Source: Ferrovaceae bacterium
Lineage (GTDB): Bacteria; Pseudomonadota; Gammaproteobacteria; Burkholderiales; Ferrovaceae
Length of the DNA stretch: 64,000 nucleotides
Assembly (NCBI GenBank): GCA_027449685.1
Contig: DAIDLC010000003.1
Coordinates: 62,001 to 126,000 of the forward strand
Reading direction: 5' to 3'
Position numbers and translations under genes: made by a program. The notes under the pieces were generated by a model. It searched no databases, was not told the origin of the DNA, and was given only the letters and a program-made list of their open reading frames with translations. Every line of letters starts with the position of its first letter. Within the stretch, counting starts at the first letter, position 1. Of the stretch, positions 38,117 to 46,961 are shown piece by piece.

Positions 38117-39016
38117 ATGAACATCCTCTCTATTCTGCTGGCGTTACTGCTGGAACAGCGTCGCCCCCCCACGGCCCAAGCCGAAATTCGCGCCTACTTC
38201 GAGCGCTGGGCGGCGTTTCTGGATGATCAGTTCAACTCTGGGGAACGCCATCATGGCCTGCTGGCCTGGATACTGGCAGTGCTTCCTGTTCTGGGAGTTG
38301 CCCTGGGACTGAACGCCTTGCTAACCCACTGGACGACGGGTTTTTCCTGGCTCCTGAATACCTTGGTCTTGTTGTTGCTTCTGAATTTTCGGACCACCCT
38401 GGCGGACTTGACTGCCCTGCAACAACGTTTGCGGCCTTCAGGCCAGGAGCGGAACCTGGCAGAACCCCAGCGGGAAGATAGCCTGGGAGAAATCACCCTG
38501 GCGATTGCCGCAGGGATCGAACAGGCTCTCATCGCCATCCACACCCAGTTATTGGCCGTGCTGTTCTGGTACTTTTGGCTACCCGGGTGTAGCGGCGCGC
38601 TTTTATACTGGATGGCCCACCAATTGAACCAACGTTGGGGAACCCAAACAGACTCCAACTTTGGTCATTTTTCGCGGCGGGCGTTCGAATGGCTTGACTG
38701 GATTCCTCTACGGCTGACCGCACTGGCTTTTGCCATTGTCGGCAACTTCGAAGACTCTCTGTTCTGCTGGCGAACTCAGGCTTCGGCCTCCACCAGCACC
38801 CAGCGCATCGTGCTGGCGAGCGCTGCTGGGGCTTTGGGTATTCGTTTGGGGGATGCCTCTTCTCCCCAACGGGTCGTGGACGGACTGGAACTTGGTGTAG
38901 GCGAACTCCCCGAAATCGATCATCTTCGCAGTGCAGAAGGAATGATCTGGCGCACAGTGATTCTGTGGCTATTGCTGATGAGCATGTTGTCGGTGGCGGC
39001 ACTGGTGGGCCACTGA
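38117..39016 (+). CDS. CobD/CbiB (AmpE-like) family membrane protein
   Basis: 299 residues from the ATG at 38117 (the frame opens at 38087). It begins MNILSILLALLLEQRRPPTAQAEIRAYFERWA and has hydrophobic segments at about 58-80, 87-102, 148-175 and the extreme C-terminus (TVILWLLLMSMLSVAAL). The internal FNSGERHHGLLAWIL and FALLRR-like parts resemble the CobD/CbiB relatives common in betaproteobacteria, which lie outside cobalamin clusters. No cobalamin genes are nearby, so adenosylcobinamide-phosphate synthase activity is not supported. An AmpE-like sensing role is possible. It converges with mutL. Confidence 0.7.
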   Translation: MNILSILLALLLEQRRPPTAQAEIRAYFERWAAFLDDQFNSGERHHGLLAWILAVLPVLGVALGLNALLTHWTTGFSWLLNTLVLLLLLNFRTTLADLTALQQRLRPSGQERNLAEPQREDSLGEITLAIAAGIEQALIAIHTQLLAVLFWYFWLPGCSGALLYWMAHQLNQRWGTQTDSNFGHFSRRAFEWLDWIPLRLTALAFAIVGNFEDSLFCWRTQASASTSTQRIVLASAAGALGIRLGDASSPQRVVDGLELGVGELPEIDHLRSAEGMIWRTVILWLLLMSMLSVAALVGH

Positions 39017-39046
39017 AAAAATTCCACCCACATCGACCGGGTGCCC

Positions 39047-40888
39047 TTAGCGGCCGCGCAAAAACATACGGTCCAACTCAGCCAGGCTCATCTGGTGCCA
39101 GGTAGGTCGACCGTGGTTACATTGATCGGCGCGTTCTATCGCTTCCATCTGCCGAAGCAGCGCGTTCATTTCGGTGAGGGTCAGCGTTTGATGAGCCCGA
39201 ATGGCCCCATGGCACGCCATGGTGGCCAGACATTCGTCGCGCCGCTCCTGGGCCACGCGGGAGGTCCCAAACCGGTCCAACTCGCCCAGTACCTCCTGGA
39301 CCAGCGCTACGGGGTCGGCCTGGTGCAGCAACGCAGGCAGGGATCGGATCCCTATGGTCTGCGGCCCCATGGGGGTCAAATGGAACCCCCACTGCGACAG
39401 CAGCTGCTCATGTTCCTCCAGTAGAGCCATCCACTTGGGCTCGGCACGAAACGTTACCGGAACCAATAAGGCCTGAACCTGCAACTGTTCCTGATCCATC
39501 CGTGATTTGAGTTGCTCGTAGAGGATGCGTTCGTGGGCCGCATGAATATCCACCAGAATCAATCCCTGCTGGTTTTGAGCCAGCAAGTAGATGCCATGCA
39601 ACTGCGCCAGGGCAAAGCCCAGCGGAGGAAGCGCAGATGGGGATGGGGATGAACCAACCGGAGCGCTGCTCGGAGTGCTGGGAAGTGGCGCTGCAAGCGG
39701 TCCAAACAATGCGGCATGAAAACGATCCGGTTCCTGAATAGCCAACGACTGCTGTCGAGGCATCACGCTCTCCCGTTCTGCTTGGGGCGGATGTACCGAA
39801 AAGGAAATACCACTCTTCCCGGGCCCCGGAGTGGGGAAAACGCTAGCCGGGTGCGATGCCTGTGGTTTGCCAATAGGCTCCAGAGCGGCATCGCTGGAAG
39901 GAGAAGTGGTGGCGAGCGCTTTACTCAAACACTGAAAAACAAAACGGTGCACCGCCTGAGGTTCTCTAAACCGGACTTCGGTTTTGGCAGGATGCACGTT
40001 CACATCCAGGCTTTCTGGATCGAGCCGCAAAAAAAGCACATACGCGGGATGCCGCTGGTGATGCAATACATCCTGGTAGGCCTGGCGGATGGCGTGGGAC
40101 AGGAGCTTATCCCGCACAAAGCGGCCGTTGACGAATAGCGTCTGGGTATCGCGCGTGGCACGCTGATAGGTGGGGCGGGCAATCCATCCTGCAAGGCTCA
40201 AAGGCCCCGCGACTTCATCCAGTGACAGGGCCGCCTGAAAAAACTCCTCGCCCAAAAGACTTCGCACTCTGAGCGCCAAATCCGCCGCAGGCCAATGGCG
40301 GATGATCCGGCCGTTATGCTGCAGGCGAAACCCTACTTGGGGAAAGGCCAGAGCCAGGCGTTGCAGCACTTCTTCGCAATGCGCATATTCCGTGGCTTCG
40401 GATTTGAGAAACTTGCGACGGGCTGGAGTAGCCGCAAATAAATCCCGTAATTGCACGGTGGTTCCCACATCCCGGGCTGCCGGGCTGACTCCGGAACTGA
40501 CTCCGGCTTCGATACGAACACTGGCGGCATAAGGGTTTTCCCGGGTGCGGCTGATCAAAGTCAAATCTGCGACCGCGGCCATACTGGCCAGGGCTTCTCC
40601 CCGAAAACCAAGGCTGGCTACCGATTCCAGATCGGACAAAGAGCGAATCTTGCTGGTAGCATGGGCTGTCAAGGCCCAGGGAAGTTCTTCGGCGCTCATG
40701 CCGTACCCGTTATCTTCCACCCTCAGGCAACGAACGCCGCCTTGCTCCAAAGTGACGATAATCTCGGTGGATTGAGCGTCCAAGGCATTTTCCACCAACT
40801 CCTTGAGCGCCGAGGCAGGGCGTTCCACCACTTCACCGGCTGCGATCTGCGCCACCAGGACCTCATCCAGAAGCCTGATTCGGCTCAT
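39047..40888 (-). CDS. mutL: DNA mismatch repair protein MutL
   Basis: 613 residues. The N-terminal GHKL ATPase is clear: IAAGEVVERPASALKELVENALDAQ, RVEDNGYGMS, SLGFRGEALASMAAV and GTTVQLRDLFAATPARRKFL. A Pro/Ser-rich linker (about residues 330-420) precedes the C-terminal dimerisation domain (GLILVDIHAAHERILYEQL). No DQHAxxERxxYE metal-site endonuclease motif typical of nicking MutL is clearly complete; the segment reads DIHAAHERILYE, close to it. It coordinates MutS and downstream repair. It overlaps amiC by 4 bases (ATGA). Confidence 0.96.
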   Translation of the reverse strand: MSRIRLLDEVLVAQIAAGEVVERPASALKELVENALDAQSTEIIVTLEQGGVRCLRVEDNGYGMSAEELPWALTAHATSKIRSLSDLESVASLGFRGEALASMAAVADLTLISRTRENPYAASVRIEAGVSSGVSPAARDVGTTVQLRDLFAATPARRKFLKSEATEYAHCEEVLQRLALAFPQVGFRLQHNGRIIRHWPAADLALRVRSLLGEEFFQAALSLDEVAGPLSLAGWIARPTYQRATRDTQTLFVNGRFVRDKLLSHAIRQAYQDVLHHQRHPAYVLFLRLDPESLDVNVHPAKTEVRFREPQAVHRFVFQCLSKALATTSPSSDAALEPIGKPQASHPASVFPTPGPGKSGISFSVHPPQAERESVMPRQQSLAIQEPDRFHAALFGPLAAPLPSTPSSAPVGSSPSPSALPPLGFALAQLHGIYLLAQNQQGLILVDIHAAHERILYEQLKSRMDQEQLQVQALLVPVTFRAEPKWMALLEEHEQLLSQWGFHLTPMGPQTIGIRSLPALLHQADPVALVQEVLGELDRFGTSRVAQERRDECLATMACHGAIRAHQTLTLTEMNALLRQMEAIERADQCNHGRPTWHQMSLAELDRMFLRGR

Positions 40889-42438
40889 GGCATGAAGGCC
40901 ATCTGATGCGCCGTAGATTCTGGGAGGGCTGTGGTCCGAGCACGCACGGGAGTCGACAAAGCCAGATAGTGTTGGATTCCGGCCAGAATGGCCCCCGCCA
41001 GTTTATCCTGATATTCCGGTTCGTTCAGGCGCTGTTCTTCCTGCGGATTGGTAATGAAAGCGGTTTCCACCAAAATGGAAGGAATGTCGGGGGATTTCAG
41101 TACGGCAAACCCGGCCTGCTCCACCTGCCCGTGGTGCAGGACGTTGACCTGATGCAATTGATCGAGCACTGCCCGTGCCATTTTCAGGCTATCGTTGATC
41201 GTGGCGGTTTGCGATAGATCAAACAGGGTTTGTGCCAGATAAGGGTCATGGCGGTTGAGGTTCACACCGCCAATCAAGTCGGAGGCGTTTTCCTGGCGCG
41301 CCAACCAACGCGCGGCCACTGAGGTGGCCCCGCGCTCAGACAGGGCAAAAACCGAGGAACCACGCGCCTCGTGATTGACGAAGGCATCAGCATGCACCGA
41401 TATGAACAGATCCGCATGCAGCTGATGGGCCTTGGCGGTACGCCCTTGTAGCGGGATGAAGTAGTCTCCGTCACGAATCAGCACCGCCCGCAAGTTGGGT
41501 TGGGCATCGATGTGCGCCTTGAGTCGCCGTGCAATCGCCAGGGTCACGTCCTTTTCGTGCGTTCCGGCACTCCCTTGGGCACCTGGATCTTCGCCTCCGT
41601 GCCCGGCGTCCACGGCAATGACCAGCGCATGAGGTGCCATCAAAGACGGTGTTGGTCTTACCGCTGCAGCTTCAGCGGGGTGGCTGGCAAGAGACGATTC
41701 TGGCGGTCCCGGCACCGTGGCAGGCTGTGACGTTGGAGGTTGGGCCGCGCTGTCCACGGCAGCGGGGCCCTGCGTCGCTGCGGCCATGGGCGCACGCGCC
41801 AGCGTTGAGGGAGAAGGTGCCAGCGCTGGCGCGTCGCTTTGGACGGGTGGGCCCGAAGCCAGCAGCACGGGTGAAGTCGTCGCCGCAACCCCCGGGATGG
41901 GGATGGGTGCCTTGGGGGCGCTGGTCATGGCCTCGGGGGGGCTGGCCTGCGCCTCGGGGGGGCTCAGGTTCTGTGTTTGCTCCAACAGAGATTGCAAGGG
42001 GTCAGAGGGATTTTGGGGATAAATATCGAGCATGAGCCGATAGCCATATTTTGCCACGGGCTTTAGCAGGGAGGTACTGGCCGATACCGGCACCTTGAGA
42101 TCGAAAACCACACGCACCACGCCCGGCTTGAAATGGCCCACCCGAATATTTCGAATGTAGGGATCATCCGGGTTCACCTGGTGTGCCATGGCCAACAGCG
42201 CAGCACTGGCACCCACCCCCTCCAGATCCAGAACCAGACGCTCCGGATTGGCAATGCTAAACAGGGTACTTTGAATGGCTACAGGCGCTTCGAAGGTGAC
42301 CCGCGTATACTCCTCGGCCGGCCATAATCGTACCGACTCGATACGATAATCGGCCCACACCCGGGGTATGCTCAACGCCATGACCAGCAGGGCCAGAGAA
42401 AGAAAAGTGATTAGACGTGGAAGGCACGTTCGAGGCAT
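40885..42438 (-). CDS. amiC: N-acetylmuramoyl-L-alanine amidase with AMIN domain
   Basis: 517 residues from the ATG at 42438, which gives a proper signal peptide (LITFLSLALLVMALSIPRVWA); the frame opens further up, inside the preceding gene. An AMIN domain (residues 22-130: YRIESVRLWPAEEYTRVTFEA, LVLDLEGV) is followed by a long Pro/Ala/Ser linker (about 165-275). The Amidase_3 domain has zinc and catalytic motifs IAVDAGHGGEDPGAQG, LFISVHADAF and ILVETAFITNPQEE. It splits daughter-cell peptidoglycan in the periplasm. The start lies 28 bases inside the end of the Res-TsaE frame; the stop overlaps mutL. Confidence 0.93.
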   Translation of the reverse strand: MPRTCLPRLITFLSLALLVMALSIPRVWADYRIESVRLWPAEEYTRVTFEAPVAIQSTLFSIANPERLVLDLEGVGASAALLAMAHQVNPDDPYIRNIRVGHFKPGVVRVVFDLKVPVSASTSLLKPVAKYGYRLMLDIYPQNPSDPLQSLLEQTQNLSPPEAQASPPEAMTSAPKAPIPIPGVAATTSPVLLASGPPVQSDAPALAPSPSTLARAPMAAATQGPAAVDSAAQPPTSQPATVPGPPESSLASHPAEAAAVRPTPSLMAPHALVIAVDAGHGGEDPGAQGSAGTHEKDVTLAIARRLKAHIDAQPNLRAVLIRDGDYFIPLQGRTAKAHQLHADLFISVHADAFVNHEARGSSVFALSERGATSVAARWLARQENASDLIGGVNLNRHDPYLAQTLFDLSQTATINDSLKMARAVLDQLHQVNVLHHGQVEQAGFAVLKSPDIPSILVETAFITNPQEEQRLNEPEYQDKLAGAILAGIQHYLALSTPVRARTTALPESTAHQMAFMP

Positions 42439-42869
42439 AATTTTCCGATCGCTGTATGGGGAGTCGCCACCAGCCTTCTTTTTTCCTCCAATAATTCCAG
42501 CTCGATGGCCACATCCGCCACAGGCAACCAGACCCCCGCACGCTGCGGCCACTCTACGAAACACACGCCGGTTCCGGAAAAATACTCCCTGAACCCTGCT
42601 TCTTCCAACTCTTCCGAAGAGCCGATTCGATAAAAATCAAAGTGATACAAGTATAACCTCGAAACTGCATACATTTCAAGCAGGGCGTAGGTTGGGCTTT
42701 TGATCTGTCCCTGAACGCCCAGAGCCCGTAACAAGGCCCGCACCAGGGTGGTTTTTCCAGCACCCAAAGGGCCTTGCAGGGTAACCAGCAAACCGGGCTG
42801 CAGGACGGGAGCCAACTGCTGGGCCCAGTGTTGCGTGGCCGCTTCGGTGTCAAGACACCATACCAAGGG
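42411..42869 (-). other. tsaE: TsaE domain of the Res-TsaE fusion
   Basis: Residues 1012-1163 of the fused frame. All TsaE motifs are intact: P-loop GPLGAGKTT, the SPTY switch, HFDFYR and EWPQRA, and the length (152 residues) equals a free-standing TsaE. In relatives tsaE lies directly upstream of amiC and mutL and divergent from queG, which is also the order here if the restriction island is removed. Whether a free TsaE is made, by internal initiation or proteolysis, cannot be read from the sequence. Confidence 0.9.
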
Positions 42870-45800
42870 CGAAGCAGAGGAGGAGCTGGGTAGACAATCA
42901 GTCAACACATCGCGGAGCGAACGTGTCACTACATATCTCGCAGGATTTTCCATTACAGCCAGCGCCTGGAAATGCGCTTTGCCGCATTCGATCTTGGCAT
43001 ATTCTTTGTCGCGCAAGTCATCCGTGAACAGGCTGCTTTTAGTTTCCACCACAAAATATAGGCGTTGCGCGCCATCCTGCTCTACCAGCACCGCCCAGTC
43101 CGGGTTGTAGCTGCCCAGCGGGGTAGGCACCTTGAACCATCCGGGGAGTTTGGCATACAGCTTGATGGCCTCGTTCTTTTCCAGCGCATCGGCAAAGTCG
43201 CGCTCGGTAGTGGAGTCGTACGCCACGTGCTCATAGACGGACTTGGCGGTATCCATCAGCATGTTCTTGAGATAACCGGTGAGCTCTTCCTGACCGAACA
43301 ACTCCTGGGCATAGAAGTGATCGTCGCCCAACTTCTGGTACTTGATGCCATCCACCAGCGCCAGCCGCTTGCAGCGGTTGATCGTCTCGGCAACCAGCTC
43401 TATGAACTGCTGTGGATTGCGCTTGAAATCATCAAGCCTGCCACCGCCCGTCAGGATGTTGACGATTGTGCGACGGGTAAGCTGGGTTCGATCCTGCAAA
43501 TCGGTGAGCAGGTCCGGTAACTCAACGTCTGTCTCGTCCAGGACAACGGTTGCCGCACCGGCCTTTTCCATCGCCTCGACGCCAGCCTTACCGATAGCAA
43601 TGTCGGCCTTGCGCCATTGCAGGCGCGCCTTGGCGATGGCCGGGGCTTTCTGTAAAGCTGCTATGCAGTCCGACACGAGCTTAGGGTTGTCGAACTGCAC
43701 GCGGTACGTGGTCTGGTGCTTGATCCGATCCCACAGCCCCTTGAACTCGGCGCTGAGGTAGATGGCCTTGCGTACCGGCACTTGCTTACGCTCGTCCGCG
43801 TTCTTGATCTCCAGACGGCCAGAAACCTTGCGCAGTACCTCGGCGATTTGACCGCGTAGCGCATCGAACTCTGCCGGCAGCGCCAGCGTTCCTTCTTTCA
43901 ACGCCGTCTTCAGCGAATCCTGTACCTTGCCGGAGGCCGAAATGTGGCCGGCGGCTTTCAGGTGTTCCCACAGCACCTTCGATTGATCAACGCCCAAGAG
44001 CACAGCCTGGCCATCGGGCGCTGTCACGGCAATGGCCGCAAACTGGTGTTGCTCGACGATACCAAAGCGTATGCCCGTGTCGGCCTCGATTTCCTTCTGC
44101 AGGTTCTCGGCGAATTCTTCATAGTTTTCGGTAGCAATGACAGTCAACGTGTTGACTTCGAAACCACGAACGCGATCACCATTCTGGTTCACGCACAGAC
44201 GCAATCCCCGACCGATGGTCTGGCGGCACTCACGCTCGGTGCCCATTTCGCGCAGGGCGCAAATCTGGAACACGTTGGGATTGTCCCAGCCTTCCTTCAG
44301 CGCCGAGTGGGAGAAGATGAACTTCAGCGGCGTCTCGAAAGCCAGCAGCTTCTCCTTCTCCTTCATGATCAGGTTGTAGGCCCGCTCGGCGTTTTCGCGG
44401 CTGCCTGCGTTGCTTTCGCTGGTGTCCGTCCAGCCGCCTTTCTTGTCGATGGAGAAGTAGCCGTTGTGTACTTCCTCAGCGGCACTCGCCAGATCAATTT
44501 CGGCAAACAGGCTCTGATACGCAGGCAGCTTTGCCGCGCGCCGGTATTCCTCTTCAAAGATGCGGGCGTAGTCGCCCTTGACCGGAGTGCCGTTGGCGTC
44601 GTACTGGCGGTACCTGTCTACTGCATCTATGAAAAACAGCGACAACACCTTGATGCCCAGCGGGCGCAGGCGCTTTTCCTTGTCCAGGTGTTCCTTGATG
44701 GTGCGGCGGATCATTTGCCGCTGCACGGCCAAGGCATCGACATCGCCATGCGCCTGGCCCAAGGCCAAGTAGGATTCCCCACCGGGATAGCGCAACTCCA
44801 GAAACTCTTCGCCTTTGGCGGTATTGATCTCGCCAATGCGAAAGTCGGCATAGATGGCTCTTTTGGCGAGATGCTCCAAATCATCGCCATCGCACACCGT
44901 GATCTCCTGCCGTTTCACACCGCTGACCGTGGCCACGTCGAGCTCGACCTTGGCGCTGACCGTGCCGCGCTTGCTGCTCACCGACACCAGCCGAACGAAT
45001 GGCTTGTTGTGTGCATCCTCCACGGTGGCTGATGCCACTTCGATTTGCTTCACCAGCTTGCGCTCATAAGCATCCACGGCATCGAGGCGAAATACCCTGT
45101 GGTGCTGGTCCACGTGGGTAGCTGAATAGCGCAGCGTGCAGAGCGGATTCATCGCATCGAGTGCGGTTTTGCCCGCACCCGTCAGGCCGCCATCCACGCT
45201 CTGCGGTTCGTCGACGATCACCACGGGACGGGTCGCCTTGATCAGATCGATGGGCTTTTCGCCGCCGGTCTTCTCGCTGTCCTTGTACAGATTGTTCACA
45301 TCCTTCTTGTTGATGGCGCCTACCGTGACCACCATGATCTGGATGTTCGAGCTGGTGGCGAAGTTGCGCACCTGCCCGAGCTTGCCGGAGTCGTAGAGGA
45401 AGTAGTCGAAGGGCACGCCAGCGTAGAGCCCCTTGAAGTGTTCCTCCGTGATCTGCAAAGATTTGTAGACCCCTTCCTTGATTGCCACCGACGGCACCAC
45501 GATGACGAACTTGGTGAAACCGTAGCGCTTGTTCAACTCGAAGATGCTGCGCAGGTAGACGTAGGTCTTGCCGGTGCCGGTTTCCATCTCGACCGTGAAG
45601 TCGCCGGAAGCCAGGGTGCTGGAGGGCGACAGGCCGCCGCGTAACTGGATGTCGGCGAGGTTCTGGTGCAGCTCGTCATCGAGAAGCGTGAGGCGATTGC
45701 CGACGCCCAGGTCCGATTCGGCCATGCCCAACGTCATTTGCTGCGGCACGCTGCCGGGGAACATATCGTCGGCCACGACAGGCGGAGCCTTCATCGTCAC

Positions 45801-45902
45801 CGTGAATTCGGTACGGCACACCTCCTGGCCACGGAACAGGTCGCAAACAGCCTCGATGGCCTGCAACTGGTAGTCGAGGTTGGGCTCGAAGTGCAGTTTC
45901 AT
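42411..45902 (-). CDS. type III restriction subunit (Res) fused in frame to TsaE
   Basis: One unbroken frame of 1163 residues. Residues 1-1000 are a type III Res subunit: Walker A METGTGKT (106-113), DEPQ (231-234), HSALKEGWDNPNVFQ, the RQTIGRGLRL helicase motif, and a PD-ExK nuclease with Asp935 and E953-T-K955. Residues about 1012-1163 are a complete TsaE: PLGAGKTT P-loop, KSPTYALLE, YHFDFYRIGSSEEL, VEWPQRA. TsaE is the ATPase of the TsaBDE complex making tRNA t6A37. The join (PSSSSAS) falls just after the natural Res C-terminus (RYVVTRSLRDVL). No stop separates them. GTG or TTG codons near 42870-42910 could allow separate TsaE initiation, but I see no ribosome-binding site there. The start overlaps the nuclease gene stop by 4 bases. 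Confidence 0.92.
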   Translation of the reverse strand: MKLHFEPNLDYQLQAIEAVCDLFRGQEVCRTEFTVTMKAPPVVADDMFPGSVPQQMTLGMAESDLGVGNRLTLLDDELHQNLADIQLRGGLSPSSTLASGDFTVEMETGTGKTYVYLRSIFELNKRYGFTKFVIVVPSVAIKEGVYKSLQITEEHFKGLYAGVPFDYFLYDSGKLGQVRNFATSSNIQIMVVTVGAINKKDVNNLYKDSEKTGGEKPIDLIKATRPVVIVDEPQSVDGGLTGAGKTALDAMNPLCTLRYSATHVDQHHRVFRLDAVDAYERKLVKQIEVASATVEDAHNKPFVRLVSVSSKRGTVSAKVELDVATVSGVKRQEITVCDGDDLEHLAKRAIYADFRIGEINTAKGEEFLELRYPGGESYLALGQAHGDVDALAVQRQMIRRTIKEHLDKEKRLRPLGIKVLSLFFIDAVDRYRQYDANGTPVKGDYARIFEEEYRRAAKLPAYQSLFAEIDLASAAEEVHNGYFSIDKKGGWTDTSESNAGSRENAERAYNLIMKEKEKLLAFETPLKFIFSHSALKEGWDNPNVFQICALREMGTERECRQTIGRGLRLCVNQNGDRVRGFEVNTLTVIATENYEEFAENLQKEIEADTGIRFGIVEQHQFAAIAVTAPDGQAVLLGVDQSKVLWEHLKAAGHISASGKVQDSLKTALKEGTLALPAEFDALRGQIAEVLRKVSGRLEIKNADERKQVPVRKAIYLSAEFKGLWDRIKHQTTYRVQFDNPKLVSDCIAALQKAPAIAKARLQWRKADIAIGKAGVEAMEKAGAATVVLDETDVELPDLLTDLQDRTQLTRRTIVNILTGGGRLDDFKRNPQQFIELVAETINRCKRLALVDGIKYQKLGDDHFYAQELFGQEELTGYLKNMLMDTAKSVYEHVAYDSTTERDFADALEKNEAIKLYAKLPGWFKVPTPLGSYNPDWAVLVEQDGAQRLYFVVETKSSLFTDDLRDKEYAKIECGKAHFQALAVMENPARYVVTRSLRDVLTDCLPSSSSASPLVWCLDTEAATQHWAQQLAPVLQPGLLVTLQGPLGAGKTTLVRALLRALGVQGQIKSPTYALLEMYAVSRLYLYHFDFYRIGSSEELEEAGFREYFSGTGVCFVEWPQRAGVWLPVADVAIELELLEEKRRLVATPHTAIGKLCLERAFHV

Positions 45903-46960
45903 GGCAAATCTCCCGCGTCACGCTCTCTGGCCTGTTCCCTCATTTCCTCGATAGCGGCTCGTTCCCGCTCGATTTCGGCACGCAGTTCATCCTCGGAAGG
46001 AAGTACCAAACGGTACTTGCTGGCAAAAAGCTGCTCGCTTTCGTTCAGCACCGAATAGCGCGCCACCGCATGATCCTTGTGCTCGCAAAGCAGAATGCCC
46101 ACCGTCGGGTTGTCGTCCGCGCCGCGCCGCAGGTCGTCGTACATGCGCACGTACATATCCATCTGCCCGATGTCCTGATGGGTGAGCTTGCCGGTCTTCA
46201 GGTCGATCAGCACGAAGCACTTGAGCAGGTAGTTGTAAAACACCAGGTCGATGTAAAAATCCTGCGTCTCAGTGCTGATGCGTTGCTGGCGCGCGACGAA
46301 GGCGAAACCCTTGCCCAGCTCCAGCAAAAAGCCTTGCAGCTTGTCCATCAACGCTTGTTCCAGCGTAGACTCCAGCAGCCTGCCCGCCCCCGGCATCCCC
46401 AGAAACTCCAGCATCACCGGGTCGCGCACGAACTCACGCGGCGTGGCGGGCAATGCCGCCACGTTGGCCTGTGCCTCCGCCGCTACGCCCGTCTTGTCCT
46501 TGCTCAGCAACAGCCGATCGTAATACAGCGTGCCGATCTGGCGGTCCAGTGCCCGCGAGCTCCAGTTCTGCGCGGCGGCTTCGTTCATGTACCAAAGCCG
46601 GGCCTGCTCGTTGTCCACCCGTAGCAGCACCCGGTAGTGGGTCCAGCTCAATTCGTGACGCAGCGCGTCACGAATTGGAAACGCCTGATAAAACAGCCGC
46701 ATGTAGCGCAGATTGGAAGCATCGAAGCCCTTGCCGAACTCACGGGTCAAGCTCTCGGCCAGTTTTGGCAGCAACTGCTTGCCATAGGCGGCTCGCGCCT
46801 CGCCGCCCTGTTCAAACTCCACGATGTGGCGACCGATCTCCCAGCAGGTCTGCACCTGCACCATGTCCACCGCGCGTAAGGCCCGCTGGCGGCCGTGCCG
46901 GATCAGGCCGCGCAAGGCATCCAGCAAGCCCGACAGCGGGGCGGCATTCAGGTCGGCCAT
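45899..46960 (-). CDS. DUF1016/YhcG-family PDDEXK nuclease
   Basis: 353 residues. The N-terminal DUF1016_N part reads RALRAVDMVQVQTCWEIGRHIVEFEQGGEARAAYG, then FDASNLRYMRLFYQAFP and SWTHYRVLLRVDNEQARLWY, the standard pattern. The C-terminal PDDEXK nuclease has DFYIDLVFYNYLLKCFVLIDLKTG, where Asp and the DLK pair supply the metal site. Members are found among defence and mobile genes, often inside restriction-modification operons; their exact role is not settled. It starts 1 base after the mod stop (TGACATG) and overlaps res by 4 bases, so it is a coupled part of the operon rather than a chance neighbour. Confidence 0.9.
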   Translation of the reverse strand: MADLNAAPLSGLLDALRGLIRHGRQRALRAVDMVQVQTCWEIGRHIVEFEQGGEARAAYGKQLLPKLAESLTREFGKGFDASNLRYMRLFYQAFPIRDALRHELSWTHYRVLLRVDNEQARLWYMNEAAAQNWSSRALDRQIGTLYYDRLLLSKDKTGVAAEAQANVAALPATPREFVRDPVMLEFLGMPGAGRLLESTLEQALMDKLQGFLLELGKGFAFVARQQRISTETQDFYIDLVFYNYLLKCFVLIDLKTGKLTHQDIGQMDMYVRMYDDLRRGADDNPTVGILLCEHKDHAVARYSVLNESEQLFASKYRLVLPSEDELRAEIERERAAIEEMREQARERDAGDLP

Positions 46961-46961
46961 G

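Noticed and set aside
43944-45032. 362-codon open frame on the plus strand opposite res
   Set aside because: It is antisense to the conserved helicase part of Res and reads as low-information sequence; the opposite strand explains the lack of stops.
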